Of a stretch of DNA of 64,000 nucleotides, positions 53,901 through 64,000 are shown piece after piece. The stretch's first letter is position 1. Each line of letters starts with the position of its first letter. The stretch lies in contig JABYQN010000004.1 of NCBI GenBank assembly GCA_022606135.1, positions 2,418,001-2,482,000 of the forward strand, in the 5' to 3' direction. A program made the translations under genes and the position numbers. Source of the DNA: Fomes fomentarius (taxonomy: Eukaryota > Basidiomycota > Agaricomycetes > Polyporales > Polyporaceae). Under the pieces are notes generated by a model. That model had not been told where the DNA came from, did no database searches, and worked only from the letters and a program-made list of their open reading frames with translations.

Positions 53901-56216
53901 CGCCCACTGCAGCGAGCGTATCGACCAACGCGAGTTGCAGCAGCGTGAGTGCTGGAAGTGTGATCGCGATGGGCCAGATGTCACCAAGGGAGGCCTTCGC
54001 GTCCTCAGTTCCATTCGCGAACAGTCCTGTGGACTTGATGAGGGAGTGACCAGTGATAGACGCGTAGACCTCGTCGAGTGCGAGGACGCTCTCCCTGAAT
54101 GGAGCGCACGCCTTGAACAGTTCCCTTCCCACTAAGACACCTACAGTCAGACCCCCACCTACGGTCCACTAGCTTTGATCGACTCACTCTCGAAATGTTG
54201 GGTTCCTTGACCTGAAAACACGAAAACAACGGGCGGGGCCGTCTTGGGGGCGAGTACAGGCTTGCTCAATCTTGACGTCTTGTTGGATGCTACGATAGCG
54301 AAAGCTCGCCAGGGCATAGACCTGACCCGACGACCATAGATCCTAGCCAGCGGGGCCGGCTGTGTCAATTTCCTTGCAATACTCAGCAGGTCTTCCCCAA
54401 TCAAGGTGGACGACCGGGGAGAGAGCGCGCCGGCGATGAGAAGATCGGGAATATCTGCTTCGTCATTCCAGAAGATTGCCGGCGTGGTCCGAGGAGGAGG
54501 TCCTTCAAGGAGGGCGTGCCCGTTGGCACCACCGATGCCTGAGCTCGTCATTGCAATGAGTGGTAAGCCATTCCGAGCGCGCACTTTGATACGTTCGGGC
54601 TCCAACGGGACGCGAAGACGGAACTGAGACCATCGTATTGCTGGATTTGGCTGCGAGAGATTCACGTTGGGAGGAATTATCCCAGTCTCGAAGATACCGC
54701 AGACCTTGCAAAGGGATGCCAAGAAAGAGGCGATTTCGAGGTGACTGTCACACTCTTCAGCTCGCTGAATCGTCGACGCCCAGTAGCCACTTACCCTATA
54801 TTCCCTTTGACACTACCAACGAGGAGCTCCTCGTCTCTCTGGAAGCGCTGACCTACCCAGTTTGCTTCCGTTGGATCTCCCTGTGCCGTTCCTGTGAAGT
54901 GGAGTTAGAGAAGATCACATTCTTGCGTGTCACTTCTCACCAGTGGCATGTAGCTCCACATAATCGACTTCTTGCGGGACCCTACCTGTGAGGGAGAAGG
55001 CACGTTGCATTGCGTCGACTTGTGCGTGAGCGACAGGTGCGTTTACGGGCGCCATAGCACCCGAAGAATTAACCCCCGTCCCGAGGATCTATCGATGTCA
55101 GGTTGGTAGCAATTGGGAAATCAGAAGCTTACTTACAACGCCATAGACGTGATCATTATCCCGCACAGCATCTTGCAGAGGTTTTAACACAATTACGATC
55201 GCGCCTTCTCCACGGGAGAACCTAAAAGTCATGCCCCTATCATTATACACGTCGCGGCTCATGGCTGAAGCACTGACCCGTTTGCAGAGGCATCGAAAGG
55301 CTTGCATTTGCCATCAGGTGATAGAATCCCTCCCTGAGTGTACGTCAACCACTCCGTGAACCTTCCAACCCAGATTCACTTTAGACAAGGTGTGTACGTG
55401 TGAGCGACTCCTTGACATACCGGTAATTGAGCTGACATCCGCCAACAACCGCTTGCTCACATTCGCCGCATCTCAAGGCTTGAACTGCCAGATGAGTTGC
55501 GTACAAGCTCGAGCTGCACGCGGTGTCGACAGGGACGGAAGGACCGCGTAGGTCAAGATGATATGACACGCGGTTTGCGATCATGGCCGGACCGCCGGAA
55601 AAGGCGCCTTTCGCCTCAATGTCGTCCTACAGCAAGAGATGTGAGCACATCTGGACACATCACGAAGCTATCGTTACTCACGTGTCCTGATATCATGAAT
55701 ATATCATGCGCGATCCCGGACATGTAGCACCCAACATTTTTGCCACGATAGTCCACTCCCGCGTCTTGCAATGCCAGGAAGGACAACTCGATAAGCTTGC
55801 GAGTGCTCAACGGCATGAGGTGAGCATCCTTGGTTGTGATACCAAACTCAGTGTAATCGAATTGGTGGATGTCCTTCAGAAACGTTCCTGAGTCAACGAG
55901 TACTTTCCCTGGAGTGTTGCCGACGATACTGCGGTGTGTGGGTACCAAGCTATTATGAGCATATCGTTCCTCTAGACTGCACTTAACCTACAATTGTGTA
56001 TTGAGACGGTCGGGAGGTATCGGCTCATATGCTTCGCCGCGCTCAAGGATGAATTTGAAGAAGGAGTGGTAGTCCAGGTTGTCCTTCCTCGCACTGCCAC
56101 TCGGAATCTCAGCAGCTACTCCAACCTGAAGTCGATATAAACGTGAGTAACTTGAGCAGATGGAATGAGGTTGAAGATGATCTCACTATTGCTATCGGAA
56201 CACCTACTCCTCTCAT
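47951..56216 (-). CDS. Reducing polyketide synthase, KS-AT-DH-pseudoER-KR-ACP-thioester reductase
   Basis: The ATG at 56216 opens [10 protein letters not shown]; after an intron, [10 protein letters not shown] starts KS. The stop is TAG at 47953-47951. KS has DTACSSS (Cys near 55520), ELHATGTAQGD and KGNIGHLE. AT has GQGTQH and GHSAGE (Ser near 53873). DH has [11 protein letters not shown] with [13 protein letters not shown] region at about 51300-50750 resembles an enoyl reductase but lacks the nucleotide-binding glycine motif. KR has LVGGIGSLG, a Ser in PLSSISG and NYAAYG. The ACP has SYGLDSLSA (phosphopantetheine Ser near 49584). The C-terminal thioester reductase has [13 protein letters not shown] and the catalytic YSESK. 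No methyltransferase domain seen. Short introns throughout; I found no frame break. Expected product: a partly reduced polyketide released as an aldehyde or alcohol. Confidence 0.93.
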
Positions 56217-58409
56217 GTTGATTGGACTGGAAGAAGGCATGTTAGGAAGATTTGGCAGACCGACTCATAGTCTTATGTAGCCTCCGATCAGTGGAAAGTA
56301 TCTTGATATCGATGGAATGCCAAAATTCTGGGGACACACAACATTTGATACGGGATGATGGTCTGCGGGCTGCGCTTGATCGAACACCCGTAGGGCATGG
56401 TGGCATGAGACGCACAAACCTTACCATGTGAATCCGGAGTGTAGCGGGTACATAAGCTTCAGAACGTTGCACTCCATAAGTGTATGGTCACCAACTAACA
56501 GCCTGAGAGACCTGCATAGAAGGGCTCTTTGTCTGGTGATTGTGTCATGAAGTAAGATGGCTCCATTAATAGATGAGAACGACGGACCTTGTTGAAGTCG
56601 TTGAGCCCCTGGAGGGAGTCTCGCGTCGCGTCCAAGATTTCTCCGTTTGTTTCTCTTCGGCTGTATGGTCTCACCGGTGTGGCACCTGACCTTGGGCGAT
56701 TCTCTCCCATCCACATCGAGAGCGTCGCGAGGGGTGATGGGTTGGATTGGCCAATCGAGTAACCGTAGTAATACATTTAGACGCCTAGTAAGGAATGGAG
56801 GAACTGTGCTTCTACGCACGCGTCCGAATCGGGTCGGCGGAGCCAGGAGACCGGTGGCGCAGCGTCTCGTGTAAGCGCTTGAGATACACGATTGTATTAT
56901 ATCATATCGCAAGCCATCCACCTCACTGGGGTTTTCGCAGAAACCTCGCAAGAACTGGTTTCTTCTCAGCGTCCGGGGTTTATGAAAATTATTAATTGAA
57001 CAGCATCGGTGCCAATAGGACGTCAGAGACATGTAGATATCAAGTAGAAAGTTCTGCGTCCGATCGAACGTTAACCGCCGCGGCAGCCTGCAATCACCAC
57101 CTTGTAGCCGATGCCGTGTCGTAGAGCGCATGCGCCCTGCACAGCAAGAACTTGAAGCTCTTCTTTGATGTAGCATAGCCAATACCGTTCGTCGCCTTTC
57201 GATCACATCGGATGTTGAGTCTGACATTTTTCGGCGGCTGGAGCTTACCATGTCAGCGCGCCCGAATGGAAGTTCAAGCCTTCTCCAGCGTCGTGGTGAT
57301 AGTTCGCTTGCACTGGTCATGAGGCGTGCACAGAAGATTACGCGGTCTCCGGCCTCAGTACCTGAGACATGGCGTTGATTTGAGTTGGCATGTCACTCAG
57401 TGCGTCGCGCTGCTGCCACATCAGTCTCACACAGCTGTCCATCCAACACTCTTGCCGTAGTCCCATAAAGATGGACAAGTTGAACGCTCACACTCTAGCT
57501 TCGCCATCTGGATCCTGATCCAACTACGTTCTGGCCCAGTCTCCCCTTGCACCATCGTTCAGTCGCGTTACCCTACGATGTCCGGTCAACCATCCGTTGC
57601 ACTTCTGTGAGGATCCTCTATCACCATCCTTGTCTATATTGAAGTCTGACGTTGTGTGACTAACAGGGCCGGCCCGCAGGTGAGCTCGTAAGACGCGGTG
57701 ATTGTAGGGCCACCACTGATTGAGGATGCCTTCCATAGATTGTTGGACTCTTCATGAACTGGGGGCTCATAGGAGTTCTGACAGTGCAAGTCTGTAAGCA
57801 ATGCTTGAAAAATAACCGTGGGCTATTTCTGACTCAGTGCTGATAGATATATATCATCTATTCTTTCCGCGGGACTCGGTCTATCTGAAGTCATTAGGTA
57901 TAGATTGTCGCTGGTGGAGTAGATCTTTCACTGACACAATGGCGAGCGGGAAGCTTCAGTCTGAATGCGTAAGACATTGTGGGTATTCGGATAATTATCA
58001 CGCGATGGAGAAGCGAAGGCCAATTGAGCGCCTTCTGCGTGATTAGGCTCCTGTCACTCCGTGCCAGTGCCGAAGCAACGGCAGCGTTCACAACGCCCAT
58101 TGGCTACGGCCAACCCATCGACGCAGTGTAACCCCAATAGAATCCTCCCTCGATCCCAGCCTCCAAAGCATACCATTGCCGCCGCCGCCCCTCGCACCGG
58201 CCGCAGCACCATCGCCGCGCACGTGTTTCAGGCTCCGAGCCGCAATTGCTTGTAGTATTGTGCTCGAGATTCTCAGTGATGTACAAAGGAACTCACAAAG
58301 TCATACTATCATCTCATCGTGATCCGCATCACAATCAAAGATACTCTGATAGCTCCCACCACCGCTAAACGGGCTACCCATATTTCACCAATACTTTGCC
58401 CAATCATCT
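56217..58409. other. Intergenic upstream of the PKS, about 2.2 kb
   Basis: PKS promoter region. A long minus-strand open frame (57320-56421) is Arg/Cys-rich with no domain and is not called. No repeat seen. Confidence 0.45.
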
Positions 58410-59660
58410 TCACGCGACGAAAATGCCATCTTCCTTGCTCTCCGTCTGCGCCTCAGTCAGCGAGATCGTGCTGGCCTTCCCCTTCCGAAGGCCTAGATCG
58501 TGAGCGACGACCGTCTCATCCGTCACCTGAACCTGCCCGCGTAAAGCCGCGCCAACATTCCGCACGCTGTCATTGGGCCGGTTCCTGATGTTGCCAAGCT
58601 GGAACGAGGATGTGATGTCGGAGCTGGTGAATGACGACCCATTCACCATGTTCGATATCTTCATCAACGCACGGTTGTTGAGACTCGCAACGAATGTGTT
58701 AGCATAGAGCTTGGCGAGAACGACCGCCCTATTCAAAGTATTCAGTAATGAACACATCAAACCGCATACCAATGTTAGTGGGACGTACGGGCATTCGTGC
58801 AAGAGTGTGTCCTACTTCAATATTAGCATCCATTCCTCAGCGATAACGAACTGACTCACAGAATATGCAGTGAAGCAAATGACGTCGACAATCGCCACAG
58901 TAGCTGCACAGAAACATCAGACGAATTACAATAATCTTCCCCGTGGCATGTTTGGACGTACCGGTCAATGTGCCGGTCTCGACGACCAATGTCACCAATT
59001 TGTTCACCATATTGTCGGATTTCCGAATGCCAGTCTTGGCTCTCAAGAGCTGCAGCGAACGATCATCAACGTCTGCATTATGTATTAAAACATACTAAAC
59101 AGAGTACTCACAAGAATAGTCATTGAGACAGCGATGATGATGTCAACGAACGCAGCTCCCGAAAGCCAGGCCTATTACACGGAGGTGAGATGTTGCCCTA
59201 CTTAATAATGGAAGACTTACAGAGATGACGGGGGTAACTAACGATGCTTCAGCGGCGGTCGGGTCGAAGTTTTTCAGCTATGGTATCCTGGTGAGATCGG
59301 GCAAAGGGAACCGGCCCAGGACTCGTGCTTACCAAAGCACCGCCGGTGACTCCAACACACATTTGGGCAATCGATAGCTAGGAGCGACCGTGAGTAAAAT
59401 GTATATCATGGGAGAGGGGAATCCAAAGTACGTACGAATACGATAGCTCCAGTCAGCACTTTGGACTTCCCAAGCACCCAGATTCGGTAAGCAAAGTAGC
59501 ACTGCACTACAGCCGACAGCAACGCGCACATGATGGTGACGCTGAACCAGGTGTTGTGGAAGGCGACGAGCTCCTGAGGCTGGCCGTACCCGTACACGAA
59601 ATTGTCAAAAGCAAAGTCTGTGACAAGGCCGGTTTGGACCCATTCCCATATCCACATTGC
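58410..59660 (-). pseudogene. DUF6534-type membrane protein gene lacking its N-terminus
   Basis: Minus-strand exons: MWIWEWVQTGLVTDFAF near 59657, QCYFAYRIWVLGKSK, IAQMCVGVTGG, AWLSGAAFVDIIIAVSMTIL, LVTLVVETGTLT, VAIVDVICFTAYS and VVLAKLYANTFVASLNNRA. A hydrophilic C-tail ends DGIFVA with TGA at 58412. This is the layout of DUF6534 proteins (about seven helices with a cytoplasmic tail). The first two helices expected before MWIWEW are absent, and a TAA lies just upstream in frame. The GMC gene starts 136 bp away in the opposite direction. Either truncated or with an undetected upstream exon. Function unknown. Confidence 0.65.
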
Positions 59661-59735
59661 GTAAACTTAGTAGATCACCGTGTACTATGATCGGTTCAGT
59701 CCCCGTCTACGCCTCCGGCGCCTTCCGACTAGCTC

Positions 59736-59745
59736 TTATAATAAG
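59736..59745 (+). promoter_or_regulatory. TATA-like element before the GMC gene
   Basis: TTATAATAAG lies about 51 bp upstream of ATG 59796, a plausible distance for a short 5' leader. Confidence 0.4.
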
Positions 59746-59795
59746 ACAGTATCCTCGCGGACATCTCCCCAGTATCCGACTCCCCACTAATCGCC

Positions 59796-62700
59796 ATGGA
59801 AGACACTCTCGCTAAGCTCAATGACGTAGCTAATAAGACGTTCGACTTTGTCATCGTCGGTATGTCCGCTGGCCGGACACTGTGGTCTTTCCGACTGATG
59901 AATTTGCCCTATGCTACCTCGTAGGCGGTGGTGTAAGCATCCGTCCCTTCACCAAACATACAAGAGCAAATCGGCTAAGTAGCTCCATCCCAGGTCGCAG
60001 GATGTGTCTTGGCATCTAGATTGTCCGAGAACCCCAGTGTTTCCGTTGCATTGCTGGAGGCCGGTGGTGCTCATTTCAATGACCCCCTGATATGTCAGTC
60101 TTTATCTGGGTTCATATCTTGGTTTATATTCTTTCCATTCGCTCATACGGCGGCGATAGTGACTCCCGACGGGTGGATGAAGCAGGTCTGGGACTCTAAC
60201 TATGATTGGGCGTTCCGTACCACCCCACAGTCCAAGGTTCAAAGTACGACTACCCCTGACGGAAAGCCGGACCCGAGCTTCCACTGGTCCCGGTGAGTTA
60301 CCGCGACCTTGTGGACATCGCACTATTGCTCATGCACTGGCACGCCATACTCGCAATAGTGGAAAGGGCCTTGGAGGAAGTTCCGGAATGAACTTCCTCT
60401 TCTGGACCAGGCCTCAACGCGAGGAGATTGATGGTAATACTCGCATCGCAGACAATAGACCTCAAAAGTAATGATATTTCTTCTTTAGCCATCGAACGAC
60501 TAGGTAATTCTGGGTGGAACTGGAAGCGTTTCTTCGAGGCGTCTAAGAGAACCGAAACGTGAGTACTTGTCGGATGCGGCGATACTCTGACTGACACATC
60601 GTGCATCAAGATTCCTCCCTACCCCGCTGAGCAACCACTCTGGGTATCTCAGCTTGTATGAACCACAATCCGTCGGACACTCAGGTACCGTGTTGCACTA
60701 GTCGATCGAGTGCAGCAGCTGACGTCCCGTCTTTGAAGGTCCTGTTCCAGTGTCTTTCCCTAGGACTGTCTCCGGAGCAGAGGGTCCTTTTCAGAAGGTA
60801 CGCTGCGTAGTCTTCCTCAAGAATAACGCGGTTAATTTGCTTGTGCAGGCTCTGCAAGCATTCGGTGTTGAGGTGCTCAATGATGGGGTGAGTTTCATCG
60901 ACAACTAACTCAGCACTGTCGGTCTAACACCTTGAATTCCGTAGCTGAGCGGTTCGGTAGGCTATCGTGTGCAAGATAAAGGTTGCTCGGAGTCTCATCA
61001 ATGATATAGCTCAACGGAACCTTCAAGTCAACCTCCAACATTGACCCGCGGACGGGAAACCGTAGCACAGCCGCGACGGTAAAGTCTTGGTTTCAATATC
61101 GGAGACGACATTCACATATGCTGAAACCGCGTGTAGGGCTACCTGTACCCAGTCCTTGGTCGCTCCAACCTCAAAGTTCTCACGGAGGCATACGTTCGTC
61201 GCATAGTAACCACCGATGGGCCCAACGGGGTCGTCGCGTCAGCAGTTGAGTTCGACTATCAAGGACAAGTGTACACAGTCAAGGTTGGGAAGGAAGCCAT
61301 TCTCTCTTCTAGGTGAACACTCTTTTTGTATCATTCTCATGCGGCATCCTGACCACTGTCATTCCTCAGCACGATCAAGTCTCCACACATCCTTGAGCTC
61401 AGCGGAATCGGCGACAAGGCACTTCTTGAATCCCTCGGTATCCGTGTCCGTGTCAATCTTCCTTCAGTCGGGACGAATTTACAGGATCATTTGATTGTCA
61501 CTGGATCAATCTTTCGTATGTTTATGTTCTCAACGATGCGTTCTGTGGGAGATAGTGACTGACATCTGCATGATGTAGAAATGAAGGCTGGACAGGACGT
61601 AGTGACGAGCGACACTATTCTTGTGCCGGCAGTCAGAGAGAAGCTCCAACAGATTTAGTGAGTATATTATATCATTCATGCTAAGAACCAGGCCATGACA
61701 AACCGACTGTACCAGTGGCGAGCTCAACAGCCCTCTCGCTCTCGCTTGTTGCGGGTGCACGTTCCTTCCCTTGCAAACGTTTTCTGAGCGCGCGAATGAG
61801 TTGATCCAAGCCCTTGAGAATCGCCTTGCTGGGGCGTCCGCGAATGCACCTCCGGGGCTTCGTGAACAGTACAAACTGCAGCTGGAAATGCTCAAAGACA
61901 AGACTCTTCCTGACATCGAGATCGTCGTGTTCCCCTTCAACTTGCAGCCCACTGGTTAGTGCCTTGTAACGCTAGAAGACGGAATGTCTACTGACTACCG
62001 TCAGGCGGGGACGTGCCTTACCTTGGAATTTTCCCCTCGATCGGCCATCCGTTCTCGCGCGGCACAATCGTATGCTTCGAGTACTTCAAAAAACTGCGCC
62101 ACACTCCTGACAACGTTATTAGCACGCAAGCTCTAGTGACCCTCACGTCCAGCCAACCATCGATCCCAACTACGGCTCTGAAGAGATAGATCTCGACATT
62201 TTGGTTGAGTCTATGAAGTTCGTCCGAAAGCTCGCGGCAACGGAGGCTTGGGGCGCAGTTAGCGAGGCCGAAGTCATACCGGGCCCCGAGGTGACCAGCG
62301 ATGAACAGCTCCGAGGTAAGAGGCTACCATGATCGCAATCCAATCTCACCACTAATGAACATCACAGAGCATATCTCGAAGAGCCTGTCAACCACTTGGC
62401 GTGAGTCCACAATCTTGGCAATCCAGCGTCAGACAATGAGCCGCCTAACTCTTCCTTCAGACGCCGCCGGAACGTGCTCCATGCTCCCGAAGGACAAAGG
62501 CGGGGTGGTTGACGACCACCTGAAGGTGAAGTCCAGAGTCCCGCCGTCGATATATGGTCATGCACTGACGGCAGTCTCTGCAGGTCTATGGAACTCAGAA
62601 TATCCGCGTCGTCGATCTCTCAATCCTGCCTCTCTTGACTTCGGTTCACACTCAAGGTAAGGTGTTTGGGGTGCTCATCGCCTGCATCTGTCATATTCTG

Positions 62701-62842
62701 ATTTGGTTTTACCTCTGAAGTCACGACGTATGCTATCGCGGAGCAAGGTAATAACTTGTATTTTACCTACATGATGCCGTTGGCTCACTTGTCCTTCTCT
62801 CTCCCAGCTGTGGATATTATTAGGGCTGATCACAACCTCTGA
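59796..62842 (+). CDS. GMC oxidoreductase (FAD-dependent alcohol oxidase/dehydrogenase type)
   Basis: ATG 59796 ([22 protein letters not shown]). An 8-nt exon (59925-59932) completes the FAD-binding GGGVAGC. Next: [54 protein letters not shown] (GMC signature 1), [26 protein letters not shown] (signature 2), [34 protein letters not shown] (joined across a 49-nt intron) and HAAGTCSM with the active-site His. The end is [16 protein letters not shown] and TGA at 62840. Many introns; every junction I checked keeps frame. The family includes aryl-alcohol oxidases, alcohol oxidases and secondary-metabolite dehydrogenases; substrate unknown. No signal peptide, so probably intracellular. Confidence 0.88.
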
Positions 62843-64000
62843 GAGTCCGCTGAACTGTTCGGGTAAAGGCGGAGAACGTTGCGCAGCTCGTCTCGGCGTG
62901 TGTATAGTAGGATCCGGATGGGGGAGAAATTGGTTCGGTAGAAGCTAACTTTCATTTGCCGTCGCACGTTGGTGCCAAATGAGTTGTTATGTATCATACT
63001 TTGCGCTCATTGGTTGAGAGTGTACATTCCGGTCAAGGCAGCTAGTGTCACAGATTCCCATTCAGCTCTCTAGTAATCAGAAACACATACGCATGTAGTT
63101 CGAGAGTCTACTTATCTTTCTTGGCAGTGATAGACCTATATCAGGTGTCCGTGCACGAGGTCAAAGGTGCGAGAGTCCGGTCGTGTGAACACAAGGAGAG
63201 TTGGACGGGAGTGGGAGGAGAGAGGAGGTAACGGAGGGTGTCGGGATGCCGGGAATGAGCCCGGACGTTGAACATAACACATCTCAAGAGTAAATATGCG
63301 CACTGAGGAGTCAGCCAAAGGATTAGGGAACGATCGAACGTCGGAAGTCGAAAACGAGAGTCGGGAGTCGGGTCGATAGGCGCTAATCGACGCCGAAATG
63401 CGAGAATCGAATACTGGGGGAAACGATGCTTGCATTCGGATATTAGCTACTACAGCCTATGTATCTACGAAGTCCGAGGCCAGGAGCGGCAATGGAAAAG
63501 ACTGAAAAGCGAGGGGTACGGGTAGACTCATGCGGATCGTAAGCGAATGGAAGCGAGTCGCGGCGCGCGCAAATCTCGCAACAAGACAGAATCTGCGGTA
63601 AGTATCGTATGGAGGGAACATCATGAGAGCTTGTACAGTACAGTAAGTAGAGGTGCGAAACGTATGTACGAGCGTGCACGGTGGGGAAAGGAGGGATGGA
63701 AGAGCGAGCGGTGGCCGATGGCTACAGAAGACATCGGGCGAGTGCTCGGGCTGAAGCTTATCAGCGAGGAGGTCGGCATGGACGTACCACGCAACACGCA
63801 GGCAGCGATTGAGGTTGGTGACGTGGAGACCTGTTGCGAGGGTGCGCGCTAATTCGGATCGTGTCGGCCCCGAGGCCATGACTCTTGTTCGAGACAATTC
63901 CTGTCGGCTCGAGGGCTCAAGATGTGGATGGGTTGCGTCCGACTCGTGGCCTGTGCGAAGTATGTCGGCGGGATGCATCGGCGGCGGTGAGTCGTGGTGG
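62843..64000. other. Right edge, no supported gene
   Basis: Long open frames overlap on both strands (63457-63978 minus, 63547-63852 plus), but neither has domain signals or a convincing composition. Short GAGTCGGG repeats occur near 63340-63375. Confidence 0.4.

Noticed and set aside
56421..57320. 299-codon open frame on the minus strand upstream of the PKS
   Set aside because: Very rich in Arg, Cys and Ser, no domain, no conserved motif and no intron structure. Other frames in the same place are also partly open. Probably chance.
63457..63978. 173-codon minus-strand frame at the right edge
   Set aside because: No domain, and a plus-strand frame overlaps the same bases. Composition not convincing. 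The window ends here, so it cannot be judged.

Overview
The window looks like a genomic segment of a filamentous basidiomycete (Agaricomycete; a polypore-type fungus is my guess). Genes are split by short introns of about 50-75 bp with GT..AG ends. DUF6534 membrane proteins, an AsaB-like oxidoreductase, GMC oxidoreductases and reducing PKSs are typical of that group. No bacterial feature, CRISPR array, rRNA or tRNA gene was seen.

Region 1 (1-24,900) is nested LTR retrotransposons. An inverted LTR end (1-186) is followed by a PKS acyltransferase fragment (187-1263), then a complete Ty1/Copia element (1264-7959; 551/554-bp LTRs; gag broken by a 275-bp insertion; two stops in pol). Next come a truncated minus-strand Copia element (7960-11663), a 5'-truncated Ty3/Gypsy chromovirus (from 11664), a full-length Ty3/Gypsy chromovirus (14692-23306) and a Gypsy tail with its own LTR (23307-24899). 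Both Gypsy elements carry extra reading frames after the chromodomain, in the position retroviruses use for env. Copia primer sites match the anticodon arm of initiator tRNA-Met. The large Gypsy element has a self-priming (Tf1-like) site. Three different LTR families carry TGACT-core arrays upstream of the TATA box. Most inactivating stops are TGA, and LTR differences are mostly CpG/TpG, which fits decay by cytosine methylation.

Region 2 (24,900-40,300): an AT-rich non-coding stretch, then an intact three-exon alpha-oxoamine synthase, a GH105 remnant (-), a decayed DAL5-like MFS transporter (+), an AsaB-like oxidoreductase (-), two tandem secreted class 3 lipases (+), and an intact membrane-anchored fatty aldehyde dehydrogenase (-).

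Region 3 (40,300-47,900): mostly non-coding, with a degenerate DUF6534 gene and a second aldehyde dehydrogenase in opposite orientation that carries an in-frame stop.

Region 4 (47,951-56,216, -): a complete reducing PKS, order KS-AT-DH-pseudoER-KR-ACP-thioester reductase. Its AT domain is the relative of the fragment at 187-1263. Region 5 (56,217-64,000): a DUF6534 gene lacking its N-terminus and an intact many-exon GMC oxidoreductase.

Taken together, the host genes look like a candidate biosynthetic locus. A PKS that releases its product reductively, aldehyde dehydrogenases, an alpha-oxoamine synthase, an AsaB-like oxidoreductase, a GMC oxidase, lipases and a transporter lie within 37 kb. 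Several members are duplicated and partly decayed. Co-function is inferred from proximity and chemistry only.
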